Positions 1 through 9,665 of a stretch of 29,022 nt of DNA are shown one piece after another (the first letter of the stretch is position 1; every line of letters starts with the position of its first letter). Source of the DNA: CAZLYK01 sp964563495. Lineage in GTDB: Bacteria > Acidobacteriota > Blastocatellia > RBC074. The notes beneath the pieces were generated by a model. The model was not told where the DNA came from, did not search any database, and saw only the letters and a list, made by a program, of their open reading frames with translations. The DNA is taken from NCBI GenBank assembly GCA_964563495.1, contig CAZLYK010000060.1:1-29022 (forward strand), given 5' to 3'. The position numbers and the translations under genes were made by a program.

Positions 1-55
1 GTGACGGGTGACAGGAAGGCATGAGATAACATCAAACTTTCTTGTCACCTGTCAC
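1..55. repeat. Inverted repeat downstream of the Rad50-like gene
   Basis: Positions 1-17 are the imperfect reverse complement of 39-55 (15 of 17 positions), with a 21-base loop. The two mismatches would be G-U pairs in a plus-strand transcript and A-C mismatches in a minus-strand one, so the hairpin is better on the plus strand. The right arm contains the repeated unit GTCACCTGTCAC. It ends five bases before the stop codon of the minus-strand ATPase gene. It may be a terminator or a dispersed repeat, and the left edge of the window cuts off its context. Confidence 0.6.
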
Positions 56-59
56 TGGC

Positions 60-3000
60 TTATTGAAGGGTAATGATCTGATCGGTATAGCCCTCGAAGC
101 TATCGTCGTGGCTGATCACGAAGAGCTGTTGGAAATCCTTGATCCGGCCGATCTGCTGGGCCAGATTGCGCCGCCGCTCCTCATCCATATTGGTAGTCGG
201 CTCATCGAAGAAGGCCAGATTGATCTCCGAGAGCTCCTTGAGCAACGCCAATCGGACCGAGAGGGCCGCCGCCATCTGCTCGCCTCCGGAGAGGTTGAGG
301 AATGGCCGCTCGCGCCCCTCCTCTTCGAGCATGATCTCGTAATCTTTGGTCCATCGCAGCGTAACATCGAAACGGCCGGTGATCTCGCGGAAGAGCTGAT
401 TGGCTTCGTTGGAGATCGAGATGAGGTAGGATTCGGTAATGTAAGGCGCGGCTTTTTGCAGAATCTCACGGATGAAATCGGCCGTCTCCCGCGACTTTAA
501 GGTTTGTGCCTTTTTCGCCAGGTCTTCGCGGACTCGCTCACGGACCTGGTCGAGGTGGGTGAGCCTGGATTGGAGCCGGTCGAACTGTTGCTGTGTATGC
601 TCCAACTGCGCGGTCAGCTGGGTTGAGCGCTCGCGCCACTGATCGAATTCGACCTGCAGGCGACGATGCCGTTCGGCGCTGTAACCCGATTCGAGCGCGC
701 GCAGCTCCTGGTCGGCAAGCTTCAGATCACGATCCGTCTGCTCGACTTCGGTCGCCAGCGTCGCCACCTCACTTTGACGCGCGGCGGCGGTGGCGGCTAT
801 CTTCTGGTGCGCGATATAAGCCTGATAATCGCTCTCGTTCGCCGCCCGCGCCTGATTGACCGAGGCTATCTCGGCATCGAGCGAGGCGAACACTTGCAAT
901 TCTTCGCCCAGCTTTTTGAGAGCGTCGTCGATCCCGGCGACCTTCTGCTGTGACTTCTCCGCCTCCAGCCTCCATTCCTCTTCGCGCTCCATGATCCGTT
1001 CGAGCGCGGATGCCCGGCCGCGTGGATCGCCGAGTGCGCGGAGCCGGCTTTCGGCCTCCGAGATCTGCGACTCGATATCCGTCAAACCGTCGACGCGCGC
1101 AGCCAGTTCATGACGGTACTGTCTTTTGGCCGCGTCCTCGTTGACCGCCTGTTCGAGTTCGCGAAGCAGGATCCGGATCTGGCCGTAGACGCGCTCAGCC
1201 TCGCGGGCCTCGCGCAGCAGCGACTCGACTTGACCCCGTTTATCTTTGAGGGATTGAATCTCTTCGGCGCCGGCGCCGGGTGAAAGCTCTTGATCGATCC
1301 GATCGATCTGCTGTTCCTGGTCCTCGAGCTCCCGCGCCAGGCGTGCCGATTCTTTTCGCAAGTGCGGCAGACGAGCCGCTTCAGCCGTAGCTGTGCGTGA
1401 CCGCTTGAGCTCGTCGGCGATCTTGTCGAGCGCCTGCTCCAACCGTTCGATCTCATCGCGACGTGAAACGAGTCCGTTGCGAAAACGACTGTCCAGAGAT
1501 TCGCCTGGTTTAAGGTTGAGACATTTCTCTGTCAGCAGAGGGCAAATGCCGCCGCTTTCGAGAGCGGTGATCATGTCCTGATCACGAGCGACTTCAGCGC
1601 GCAGGCGGGCCAGACGCTCAGTCTGTGACTGCTGTTCAAGCTCTTGTTCGGCCAACTTCTCCGGGACTGCGGCGAGCGGCTCAAGGCGGGCAATCTCACA
1701 TCTCTGCTCTTGGAATTCCGCCGTCAACCGGGCGTGCTCCCTGCGCCGCGACTCCAGGTGATCGGTTTTGAGAAGATAGCTGTTGAGCGCCAGTTCCTTC
1801 CGCCCAATCTCGTCCACCAGGCGAGCTTTCTCCTCTTCCAGTAATTCGGCTCGCGCCGCTTTTTCCCGATACGACTCAGAGGCCCCGACTTGATGAGAAA
1901 GCTCGGCCTGACGCCGGCTCAGCTTTTCCAGTTCCCGGTCAAGCGCCGCCAGCGACCGCTGGAGACTCTGCAATTCGCCGCGCTTCTCCAACAACCCATT
2001 GATCCGCCGCTCGATCGCAAGCTGTTCTTCGACTTTGTCGTTGAGCTGAACCAGGTCCAGTCGCGCCTCGGCGATCTCATCCAATCGCTCCCGGCTGCGG
2101 ATCGCCCGGCTGCGAGCCTCAATCAACTCTCGTTCCATGCTCGTCAGCCGGCTGCGCAGATCATCGCGCGCCACCCGCCGGTGCTCGAGCTCGGCCAGGG
2201 CGCCGGTCGCGACCAGATAACGCTCGTGCCCCTGAAACGCCGCTTCAACGATCGCCGCCGCCGCGCGCGCCTGTTCAGCCGCCTCTCGTGCGCTCGAAAG
2301 CGAGCCTCTCTTCAACTCCAGCCTGACGCGCAACCGCTCGATCGTCCCGCGCTGCCCCTCGATCTTTCGCTGCGCCTGATTGAGCAGCTCGACCTCCCGC
2401 CCGGCGCGATCCCGTTCGGTATTGGCCGTCGCCAGCTCGCCCGACATGGATTTCAACTGCCCCTTGACCGAACCCGCTTCACGCTTCGTCTCGTCATAGG
2501 CTTTCAGCTCACCTTCGGCTTCGGCCAGCTTCTTATCGACCTCGACCAGACGATTCTCGATCTGACGCAGGGTCTCGCGCAGGTTGTCCGAGGCGCGGCG
2601 GTACTCTTCGACTTTGAGAATCTGATCGAAGACGCTTTTGCGATTGGAGGGCGCGAGCGTGAAATCGTAGGTGAAGGCACCCTGTGGGACGCCGATCATG
2701 GTCTTGAAGAGCGTAGACAGATCGGTCCCCGGCTCAACCCCCAGATGCTGCTGCAGCCACGGGACGACCTGATTTTTCTGCTCGATCAGCCGCGCCTTGG
2801 TGATTGGGTCATAAACGTAGTAACCGCCCCCGGTGTCCCGTGAGACGATATATTCACGCCCGTCCAGATTGGAGATGAAACCGACGGTCGCCTGCCCCTT
2901 CTTCGTCCCGCGTTTGACGAAATCATCACGCTTGTAATCGAGATGGTCGAAAAGGGTCCAGGCGATCGCTTCAAGGATGGTCGTCTTGCCCGAGCCGTTT

Positions 3001-3092
3001 GGCCCACAAATAGCGATCACTCCGGGTTGAAAACTGAAGGCAGCCTCGGCATGATTCTTGATATTCTTGAGTTCGACCTTGGTGATCTGCAA
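60..3092 (-). CDS. Rad50/SbcC-like SMC-family ATPase (DNA repair)
   Basis: This 1010-residue protein has the Rad50/SbcC layout. A Walker A motif GPNGSGKT (residues 30-37) and a Q-loop near 139 are followed by a very long Glu/Arg/Leu-rich coiled coil (about 165-880). The ABC signature NLSGGEQ (933-939) and Walker B ending FFDEP (D963, E964) close the ATPase head. Family members work with an Mre11/SbcD nuclease on DNA ends and hairpins. In the middle, where the zinc hook belongs, are two cysteines spaced Cys-x6-Cys (517 and 524) instead of the usual Cys-x2-Cys. No nuclease partner is encoded in the window. The start is TTG: the in-frame region back to the previous stop holds no ATG or GTG, and the sequence from here matches the family N-terminus. 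No Shine-Dalgarno is evident. Family assignment is firm; the exact orthologue (sbcC or another Rad50-like type) is not. Confidence 0.9.
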   Translation of the reverse strand: MQITKVELKNIKNHAEAAFSFQPGVIAICGPNGSGKTTILEAIAWTLFDHLDYKRDDFVKRGTKKGQATVGFISNLDGREYIVSRDTGGGYYVYDPITKARLIEQKNQVVPWLQQHLGVEPGTDLSTLFKTMIGVPQGAFTYDFTLAPSNRKSVFDQILKVEEYRRASDNLRETLRQIENRLVEVDKKLAEAEGELKAYDETKREAGSVKGQLKSMSGELATANTERDRAGREVELLNQAQRKIEGQRGTIERLRVRLELKRGSLSSAREAAEQARAAAAIVEAAFQGHERYLVATGALAELEHRRVARDDLRSRLTSMERELIEARSRAIRSRERLDEIAEARLDLVQLNDKVEEQLAIERRINGLLEKRGELQSLQRSLAALDRELEKLSRRQAELSHQVGASESYREKAARAELLEEEKARLVDEIGRKELALNSYLLKTDHLESRRREHARLTAEFQEQRCEIARLEPLAAVPEKLAEQELEQQSQTERLARLRAEVARDQDMITALESGGICPLLTEKCLNLKPGESLDSRFRNGLVSRRDEIERLEQALDKIADELKRSRTATAEAARLPHLRKESARLARELEDQEQQIDRIDQELSPGAGAEEIQSLKDKRGQVESLLREAREAERVYGQIRILLRELEQAVNEDAAKRQYRHELAARVDGLTDIESQISEAESRLRALGDPRGRASALERIMEREEEWRLEAEKSQQKVAGIDDALKKLGEELQVFASLDAEIASVNQARAANESDYQAYIAHQKIAATAAARQSEVATLATEVEQTDRDLKLADQELRALESGYSAERHRRLQVEFDQWRERSTQLTAQLEHTQQQFDRLQSRLTHLDQVRERVREDLAKKAQTLKSRETADFIREILQKAAPYITESYLISISNEANQLFREITGRFDVTLRWTKDYEIMLEEEGRERPFLNLSGGEQMAAALSVRLALLKELSEINLAFFDEPTTNMDEERRRNLAQQIGRIKDFQQLFVISHDDSFEGYTDQIITLQ

Positions 3093-3112
3093 GCCAAATT
3101 CTGGATAGGAAA

Positions 3113-3175
3113 AATAGACATCAGGATTAGCATGATTAATCCGGTCCTGAATGAATCATGTTAATCCTGTCTATT
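3113..3175. repeat. GACAGGATT-family inverted repeat
   Basis: This imperfect palindrome lies between the 76-residue gene and the Rad50-like gene. The left arm starts AATAGACA, has a 3-base insertion, and continues GGATTAGCATGATT. The right arm read in reverse gives AATAGACA followed directly by GGATTAACATGATT. It shares its core with the repeats at 6367-6421 and 9558-9663. It is in the leader of the ATPase gene, so a hairpin here could affect its expression. Confidence 0.7.
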
Positions 3176-3183
3176 CAACTCAA

Positions 3184-3414
3184 CTAAACCTGGGCGCTGC
3201 TGACGACTTCCGGATTATCGGTGTGACCTAGCAGGTGCCGTCCTTCTTCGCTGCGCGGATCGATCGTTCTGACGTGTTTACGTCCGCGCATCTCCCAAAT
3301 CGCCGTAATCTTTCCATTCTTTTCGACGGCGTGATAGGAGAGCTCGTCGTGATGGGCTTCCACCGCGGCGGTCTCCTCCGGCGTCTGGGTTTCGTTGGTC
3401 ATATTTTCACTCAT
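3184..3414 (-). CDS. Small acidic protein of unknown function
   Basis: This is a 76-residue reading frame that I do not recognise. The first 25 residues are Glu/Thr-rich and probably disordered. The rest (YHAVEKNGKITAIWEMRGRK and onward to a HLLGH segment) looks like a small folded module. There is no signal peptide and no membrane segment. It lies divergent from secA, with a promoter-like sequence upstream (3469-3498) and an AGGAG about 12 bases before the chosen ATG. A second in-frame ATG is four codons in. The spacing to the downstream ATPase gene is about 90 bases and is occupied by an inverted repeat, so co-transcription is possible but not shown. The gene is supported by the promoter, the ribosome binding site and its position. 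Confidence 0.65.
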   Translation of the reverse strand: MSENMTNETQTPEETAAVEAHHDELSYHAVEKNGKITAIWEMRGRKHVRTIDPRSEEGRHLLGHTDNPEVVSSAQV

Positions 3415-3468
3415 TGATCTTACATGCTCCTGGAACTTATTTGGATTGATCTGATTAAATTAAAGCTT

Positions 3469-3498
3469 ATTGTGCCACAGCCTGCAATCGTGCGTCAA
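3469..3498 (-). promoter_or_regulatory. Putative promoter of the 76-residue gene
   Basis: Read on the minus strand, TTGACG (3493-3498) and CACAAT (3469-3474) are separated by 18 bases. This is a reasonable sigma-70-type pair, about 55 bases upstream of the start codon and divergent from the secA promoter. The call is by motif only. Confidence 0.45.
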
Positions 3499-3509
3499 AG
3501 TTACCCTGC

Positions 3510-3538
3510 TTGACGCCCCTCCCCCCGTCAACTAGAAT
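3510..3538 (+). promoter_or_regulatory. Putative secA promoter
   Basis: TTGACG (3510-3515) and TAGAAT (3533-3538) are separated by exactly 17 bases. This would start transcription near 3545 and give a leader of about 54 bases before secA. A GAGG at 3580-3583 is the only Shine-Dalgarno-like sequence and is rather far (15 bases) from the secA ATG. Confidence 0.55.
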
Positions 3539-3598
3539 TTTCTATCGCCCCGTCGATTCTGATCTGACTATGTCACTTTGAGGTAATGAAATTAAGCC

Positions 3599-6343
<2,745 letters not shown>

Positions 6344-6366
6344 AGACGACAGTTGCGGATTCAAAT

Positions 6367-6421
6367 ATAGACAGGGTCTGATCCGCTTTTACCTTGCATA
6401 AATCGTGTAAATCCTGTCTAT
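6367..6421. repeat. GACAGG-family inverted repeat after secA
   Basis: ATAGACAGG (6367-6375) is the exact reverse complement of CCTGTCTAT (6413-6421). The intervening sequence is only partly complementary. It starts about 24 bases after the secA stop. It has no clear T-tract, so it is better read as a member of the dispersed repeat family than as a classic terminator. Confidence 0.55.
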
Positions 6422-6496
6422 TTCATCCTGGTTCAAATGCATTGTTCGGAAATTCTGTTGTTTTATCACCAACTCTTCAACAAACAGGAGGAGATT

Positions 6497-6751
6497 ATGG
6501 AATTAATCGGCATGGCAATCTTTGGTCTGATCGTCGGCGCGATTGCGAAGTTCATTATGCCCGGCCAGGATCCCGGCGGAATCATCGTCACGGCGATCAT
6601 CGGAATGGCCGGATCACTGCTCGGCGGCTTTGTCGGCCGCCTCTTGGGCTTCAGCCAGGACTATCGAGCCGGGTGGATCATGTCGATCCTCGGTGCGATC
6701 GTTCTGCTCGCACTTTATCGAGTATTCAAGAGCAAGAGCGCCGCCGCATAG
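6497..6751 (+). CDS. GlsB/YeaQ/YmgE-family small membrane protein
   Basis: This 84-residue, very hydrophobic protein has three predicted membrane helices and the glycine-rich pattern of the transglycosylase-associated (GlsB/YeaQ/YmgE) family. Family hallmarks are the start IGMAIFGLIVGAIAKFIMPG, then GGIIVTAIIGMAGSLLGGFVG, and a last helix before a basic tail. These proteins are linked to general stress responses; their biochemical role is not settled. The start is set by AGGAGGAG (6486-6493) just upstream. A longer in-frame start at 6437 lacks a ribosome binding site. The nearest downstream feature is tRNA-Arg, whose terminator could also end this transcript. Confidence 0.9.
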   Translation: MELIGMAIFGLIVGAIAKFIMPGQDPGGIIVTAIIGMAGSLLGGFVGRLLGFSQDYRAGWIMSILGAIVLLALYRVFKSKSAAA

Positions 6752-6805
6752 CCGATTCGGGCCCGTTGACCGGATTTGAGACGTGATGTATCTTGAATTC
6801 GGTTT

Positions 6806-6882
<77 letters not shown>

Positions 6883-6888
6883 GTCAGC

Positions 6889-6929
6889 AGAATAAAAAAG
6901 GGATGCATTTCGCATCCCTTTTTTATTCT
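6889..6929. terminator. Perfect 18-bp-arm terminator after tRNA-Arg
   Basis: Positions 6889-6906 and 6912-6929 are perfect reverse complements with a 5-base loop. The hairpin has a GGGATGC/GCATCCC core flanked by A6 on the left and T6 on the right, so it can act as an intrinsic terminator in both directions. It would end the GlsB/tRNA transcript and also insulate it from the minus-strand peptide gene. Confidence 0.9.
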
Positions 6930-6952
6930 CAATCGACAGGATCGACCAGCAA

Positions 6953-6978
6953 AATAGGGGTGGTTGCCCACCCCTATT
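6953..6978 (-). terminator. Probable terminator of the Lys/Ala peptide gene
   Basis: AATAGGGGTGG (6953-6963) and CCACCCCTATT (6968-6978) are perfect 11-bp arms with a 4-base loop. On the minus strand the hairpin is followed by a short T-tract (TTTT). It lies 55 bases beyond the stop of the small minus-strand gene. A second, smaller palindrome (GTGCTG/CAGCAC, 7005-7020) sits between them. Confidence 0.7.
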
Positions 6979-7032
6979 CTAAAATTCTCGACAATCATTA
7001 TTAGGTGCTGAAGTCAGCACGCGTAAGAAAAG

Positions 7033-7113
7033 TTATTTCTTCTTCGCGGCTTTCTTCGCAGTTTTGGCGGCCTTCTTAGCCGGCGCCTTCTTAGCAGCTT
7101 TCTTGGCTGGCAT
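7033..7113 (-). CDS. 26-residue Lys/Ala-rich basic peptide (histone-H1-tail-like)
   Basis: This short gene encodes 26 residues: 12 Lys, 10 Ala, 2 Pro, 1 Thr and the initiator Met, arranged as repeats of KKAA or KKAP. The composition resembles the C-terminal tails of bacterial histone-H1-like and HupB-type DNA-binding proteins, but here the tail would be the entire protein. Support is strong for so short a frame. GGAG is about 8 bases before ATG, there is a near-consensus promoter (7207-7235) and a leader of roughly 86 bases with a hairpin, and a terminator-like hairpin follows. DNA or RNA binding is inferred from charge only. It could alternatively be the relic 3' end of a longer gene, but the dedicated expression signals argue against that. 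Confidence 0.75.
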   Translation of the reverse strand: MPAKKAAKKAPAKKAAKTAKKAAKKK

Positions 7114-7145
7114 AGTGTCTCTCCTTTCTCTGATTGATAGCCTGA

Positions 7146-7178
7146 CCACAAGATGAAGTGTTGAATTATTTCTTGTGG
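7146..7178 (-). other. Hairpin in the leader of the Lys/Ala peptide gene
   Basis: CCACAAGA (7146-7153) and TCTTGTGG (7171-7178) are perfect 8-bp arms around a 17-base A/T-rich loop. The structure lies between the inferred transcription start and the ribosome binding site of the 26-residue gene. It could stabilise or control that mRNA. Confidence 0.55.
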
Positions 7179-7206
7179 CCTAGTGCAATGAACATACTAG
7201 ATGTAG

Positions 7207-7235
7207 CTTATAAACTTCTTCGCAATATGTGTCAA
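7207..7235 (-). promoter_or_regulatory. Near-consensus sigma-70 promoter of the Lys/Ala peptide gene
   Basis: On the minus strand there is a perfect TTGACA (7230-7235), a 17-base spacer, and TATAAG (7207-7212). Just upstream is an A/T-rich run (AAAAAAATTTTC on the minus strand) like an UP element. This is among the best promoter matches in the window and points towards the 26-codon gene. Confidence 0.75.
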
Positions 7236-7321
7236 GAAAATTTTTTTCAGATGGGTTCGAATCAAGCATGGTCAAGCGAAGAATCGAAGGCGGATCAAAA
7301 GAGATTCGAACGGATCTTTGA

Positions 7322-7351
7322 TTGTCGGCGATGATCGACTCATTGCATAAT
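7322..7351 (+). promoter_or_regulatory. Weak candidate promoter of the M28 peptidase gene
   Basis: TTGTCG (7322-7327), an 18-base spacer and CATAAT (7346-7351) lie about 60 bases before the peptidase start codon. The match is moderate and supported only by position. Confidence 0.35.
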
Positions 7352-7412
7352 CAGTTTGCGCGCCCGTGTTTATTGCGGATTGTCTCAATCAAACCAAGAT
7401 CAAGGAGAAACT

Positions 7413-9563
7413 ATGAGTGCCCGTATTGTTTTTTGTGCAATCGTCGCGACATTAGTCTGGACGTTTGTCTTCAACCTCGCGATCACGCCGAATCGTGCCG
7501 TCGGCGTGGACTATGGCTTTGGGAAAGCGAGCGAATCCGAACAGGAATGGGAAGAGAAGTTGCGTGCGGTCCCGCTGGCCGAGCGGATCAAAGAATATAT
7601 GCGCGTGCTTTCGGCCGACCCGCATCACGTCGGGTCGCCCGCGGACAAGCGCAACGCCGAGTGGATGCGCGATCAGCTCAAATCGTGGGGGCTCGATGTT
7701 GCGATTGAAGAGTACGATGTCCTGTTCCCGACGCCGAAAGAGCGTCTGGTCGAGATGGTTGAGCCGGTCAAGTATCAAGCCAAACTAAAAGAGCCGGTCA
7801 TCCCTGAAGACCCCGATTCGGGCGATCAGAATCAATTGCCGACTTACAACGCATATTCGGGTGATGGAGACGTGACGGCGCCGCTCGTTTACGTCAACTA
7901 TGGCGTCCCGGCGGATTACGAGCAACTGGCGAAGATGGGTGTCGAGGTCAAAGGCAGGGTCGTGATTGCGCGTTATGGCGCGAGCTGGCGCGGCATCAAA
8001 CCGAAGGTCGCCTACGAGCACGGTGCGGTGGGCTGCATCATCTACTCTGATCCGAGAGAGGATGGATATTATCAGGGCGATGTCTACCCGAAGGGGCCAT
8101 ATCGCAACGAAGACGGCGTGCAGCGGGGCAGCGTCATGGATATGCCGATTTACCCGGGCGATCCGTTGACGCCGGGCTGGGGCGCGACCAAAAGCGCCAG
8201 GCGCCTGCCGCGTGAAGAAGCCAGGACACTCATGAAGATTCCGGTGCTGCCGATCTCATACGGTGATGCTCTGCCGCTGCTCAAATCGCTCGGAGGGCAG
8301 GTTGTGCCCGAGAGCTGGCGCGGTGCGCTGCCGATCACCTATCACGTGGGGCCGGGACCTGCGACGGTGCGATTAAAGGTCGTCTCTGACTGGAGCCTGC
8401 GGACGATCTACAACGTCATCGCGCGCATTCCGGGGAGCGTCTACCCCGATGAATGGATCATCCGCGGTAATCATCACGACGCCTGGGTCAATGGCGCGAG
8501 TGATCCGGTCAGTGGCATGGCCTCCGTGCTCGAGGAAGCGCGCGCTTTCGGCGAGTTGCTCAAGCAGGGGTGGCGGCCGAAGCGCACGATCATCTTCTGC
8601 GCCTGGGACGCTGAAGAGCCCGGCCTGCTCGGCTCAACCGAATGGGTCGAGGATCACGCCCGGGAACTGAGAGAGAAAGCAGTCGCCTATATCAATACCG
8701 ACAGCACGGGCAAAGGCTGGTTCAGCGCCTCCGGTTCGCACACGCTTGAGAAATTCGTCAACGATATTGCGCGTTCGGTGACCGAGCCGAAAGGCAAACG
8801 CTCGATTTGGGAAGAGTTGCAAGCGAGGCGGTTGGAGACGGCTCGGACTGATGAGGATAGAAGAGAGATGAGAGGGCGCGCCGATCTTCGCATCGGCGCT
8901 CTCGGTTCAGGATCTGATTACACTTCATTCCTCGATCATCTGGGGATTGCGTCACTCAACCTGGGATTCGGTGGCGAGGGTGGGGGCGGGGTCTATCATT
9001 CCATCTATGATTCGTTCTCCTGGTACAGCAGATTTTCCGACACGACCTTTGAATACACTCGGACACTGGCCCAGACGGCGGGCACGCTGACCATGAGATT
9101 GGCCGAAGCACAAATCCTCCCGTTCGAATTCACCAATTTCGCCGAGACCGTCGGCAATTACGTCGACGAGATCGCCAGGCTGCCGAAAGAGGGCGTCGAC
9201 CTGGCGCCTCTGCGTCATTCGATTGAACGTTTGAAATCGGCGGCTGATGGATATGACCGGGCATTGCGCGCCTCTGCCACGAGCACAGGCCGGCCGGCGG
9301 AGTTGAAGGAGCTGAATAAATTGCTCTATCAATCGGAGAGAAAGCTTTTGTCTGAGGCGGGATTGCCGCGCCGGGAATGGTTCAAACACCAGATCTACGC
9401 GCCCGGCTTCTACACCGGCTATGGCGTCAAGACATTGCCCGCCATCCGCGAGGCGATCGAGCAGAAGAACTGGACCGAGGCTTCAGAGCAGGTCAAGGTC
9501 GTCAGCCGGACGATCGATCAGATGTCCGCTCAGATCGACGCCGCCACCCGCAAATTGAAATAG
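7413..9563 (+). CDS. Secreted M28-family zinc peptidase (glutamate carboxypeptidase II-like)
   Basis: The 716-residue protein has the architecture of glutamate carboxypeptidase II/transferrin-receptor-like M28 enzymes. An N-terminal hydrophobic segment (about residues 4-24, signal peptide or anchor) is followed by a PA-like insert (about 130-300), the catalytic domain, and a C-terminal helical dimerisation-like region (about 590-716). All expected zinc ligands are visible: His355 (in HHDAW) or its neighbour His354, Asp364 (SDPVSG), Glu401-Glu402 (DAEEPG), Asp430 (NTDS) and His529 (YHSIYDS). It probably removes C-terminal residues from peptides outside the cytoplasm; the substrate is unknown. 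The start is chosen for AAGGAG a few bases upstream; a longer TTG frame from 7356 lacks one. The stop codon lies inside the 106-bp inverted repeat. Confidence 0.95.
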   Translation: MSARIVFCAIVATLVWTFVFNLAITPNRAVGVDYGFGKASESEQEWEEKLRAVPLAERIKEYMRVLSADPHHVGSPADKRNAEWMRDQLKSWGLDVAIEEYDVLFPTPKERLVEMVEPVKYQAKLKEPVIPEDPDSGDQNQLPTYNAYSGDGDVTAPLVYVNYGVPADYEQLAKMGVEVKGRVVIARYGASWRGIKPKVAYEHGAVGCIIYSDPREDGYYQGDVYPKGPYRNEDGVQRGSVMDMPIYPGDPLTPGWGATKSARRLPREEARTLMKIPVLPISYGDALPLLKSLGGQVVPESWRGALPITYHVGPGPATVRLKVVSDWSLRTIYNVIARIPGSVYPDEWIIRGNHHDAWVNGASDPVSGMASVLEEARAFGELLKQGWRPKRTIIFCAWDAEEPGLLGSTEWVEDHARELREKAVAYINTDSTGKGWFSASGSHTLEKFVNDIARSVTEPKGKRSIWEELQARRLETARTDEDRREMRGRADLRIGALGSGSDYTSFLDHLGIASLNLGFGGEGGGGVYHSIYDSFSWYSRFSDTTFEYTRTLAQTAGTLTMRLAEAQILPFEFTNFAETVGNYVDEIARLPKEGVDLAPLRHSIERLKSAADGYDRALRASATSTGRPAELKELNKLLYQSERKLLSEAGLPRREWFKHQIYAPGFYTGYGVKTLPAIREAIEQKNWTEASEQVKVVSRTIDQMSAQIDAATRKLK

Positions 9564-9663
9564 ACAGGATTGACAGGATTGATGCAGGATTAAACAAGAT
9601 CAAAAATAAGGCAGAATAAGATCCTGTTTAATCCTGCATCAATCCTGTCAATCCTGTCTATTT
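9558..9663. repeat. 106-bp near-perfect inverted repeat between convergent genes
   Basis: The arms 9558-9601 and 9620-9663 are 44 bases each and match at 43 positions, around an 18-base loop. Each arm contains direct copies of GACAGGATT plus a GCAGGATTAAACA unit. The left arm contains the last bases and the TAG stop of the peptidase gene, and the right arm ends two bases before the stop of the giant repeat-protein gene. It could end transcription from both sides; the right end gives TTTT for plus-strand transcripts. Arm length and internal direct repeats are more than a simple terminator needs. Confidence 0.9.
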
Positions 9664-9665
9664 TC

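Noticed and set aside
1890..2843. 317-residue plus-strand frame opposite the Rad50-like coiled coil
   Set aside because: It is a shadow of a Glu/Arg-rich coiled coil, which yields Leu/Arg/Pro-rich antisense frames. No motifs were found.
7260..7330. Weak direct repeat of AATCGAAGGCGGATC-like and ATTCGAACGGATC-like sequences upstream of the peptidase promoter
   Set aside because: The match is short and imperfect, with only two copies. It could be an operator, but chance is not excluded.
9558..9663. Palindrome considered as insertion-sequence ends or an attachment site
   Set aside because: There is only an 18-base loop between the arms and no transposase or integrase gene nearby.
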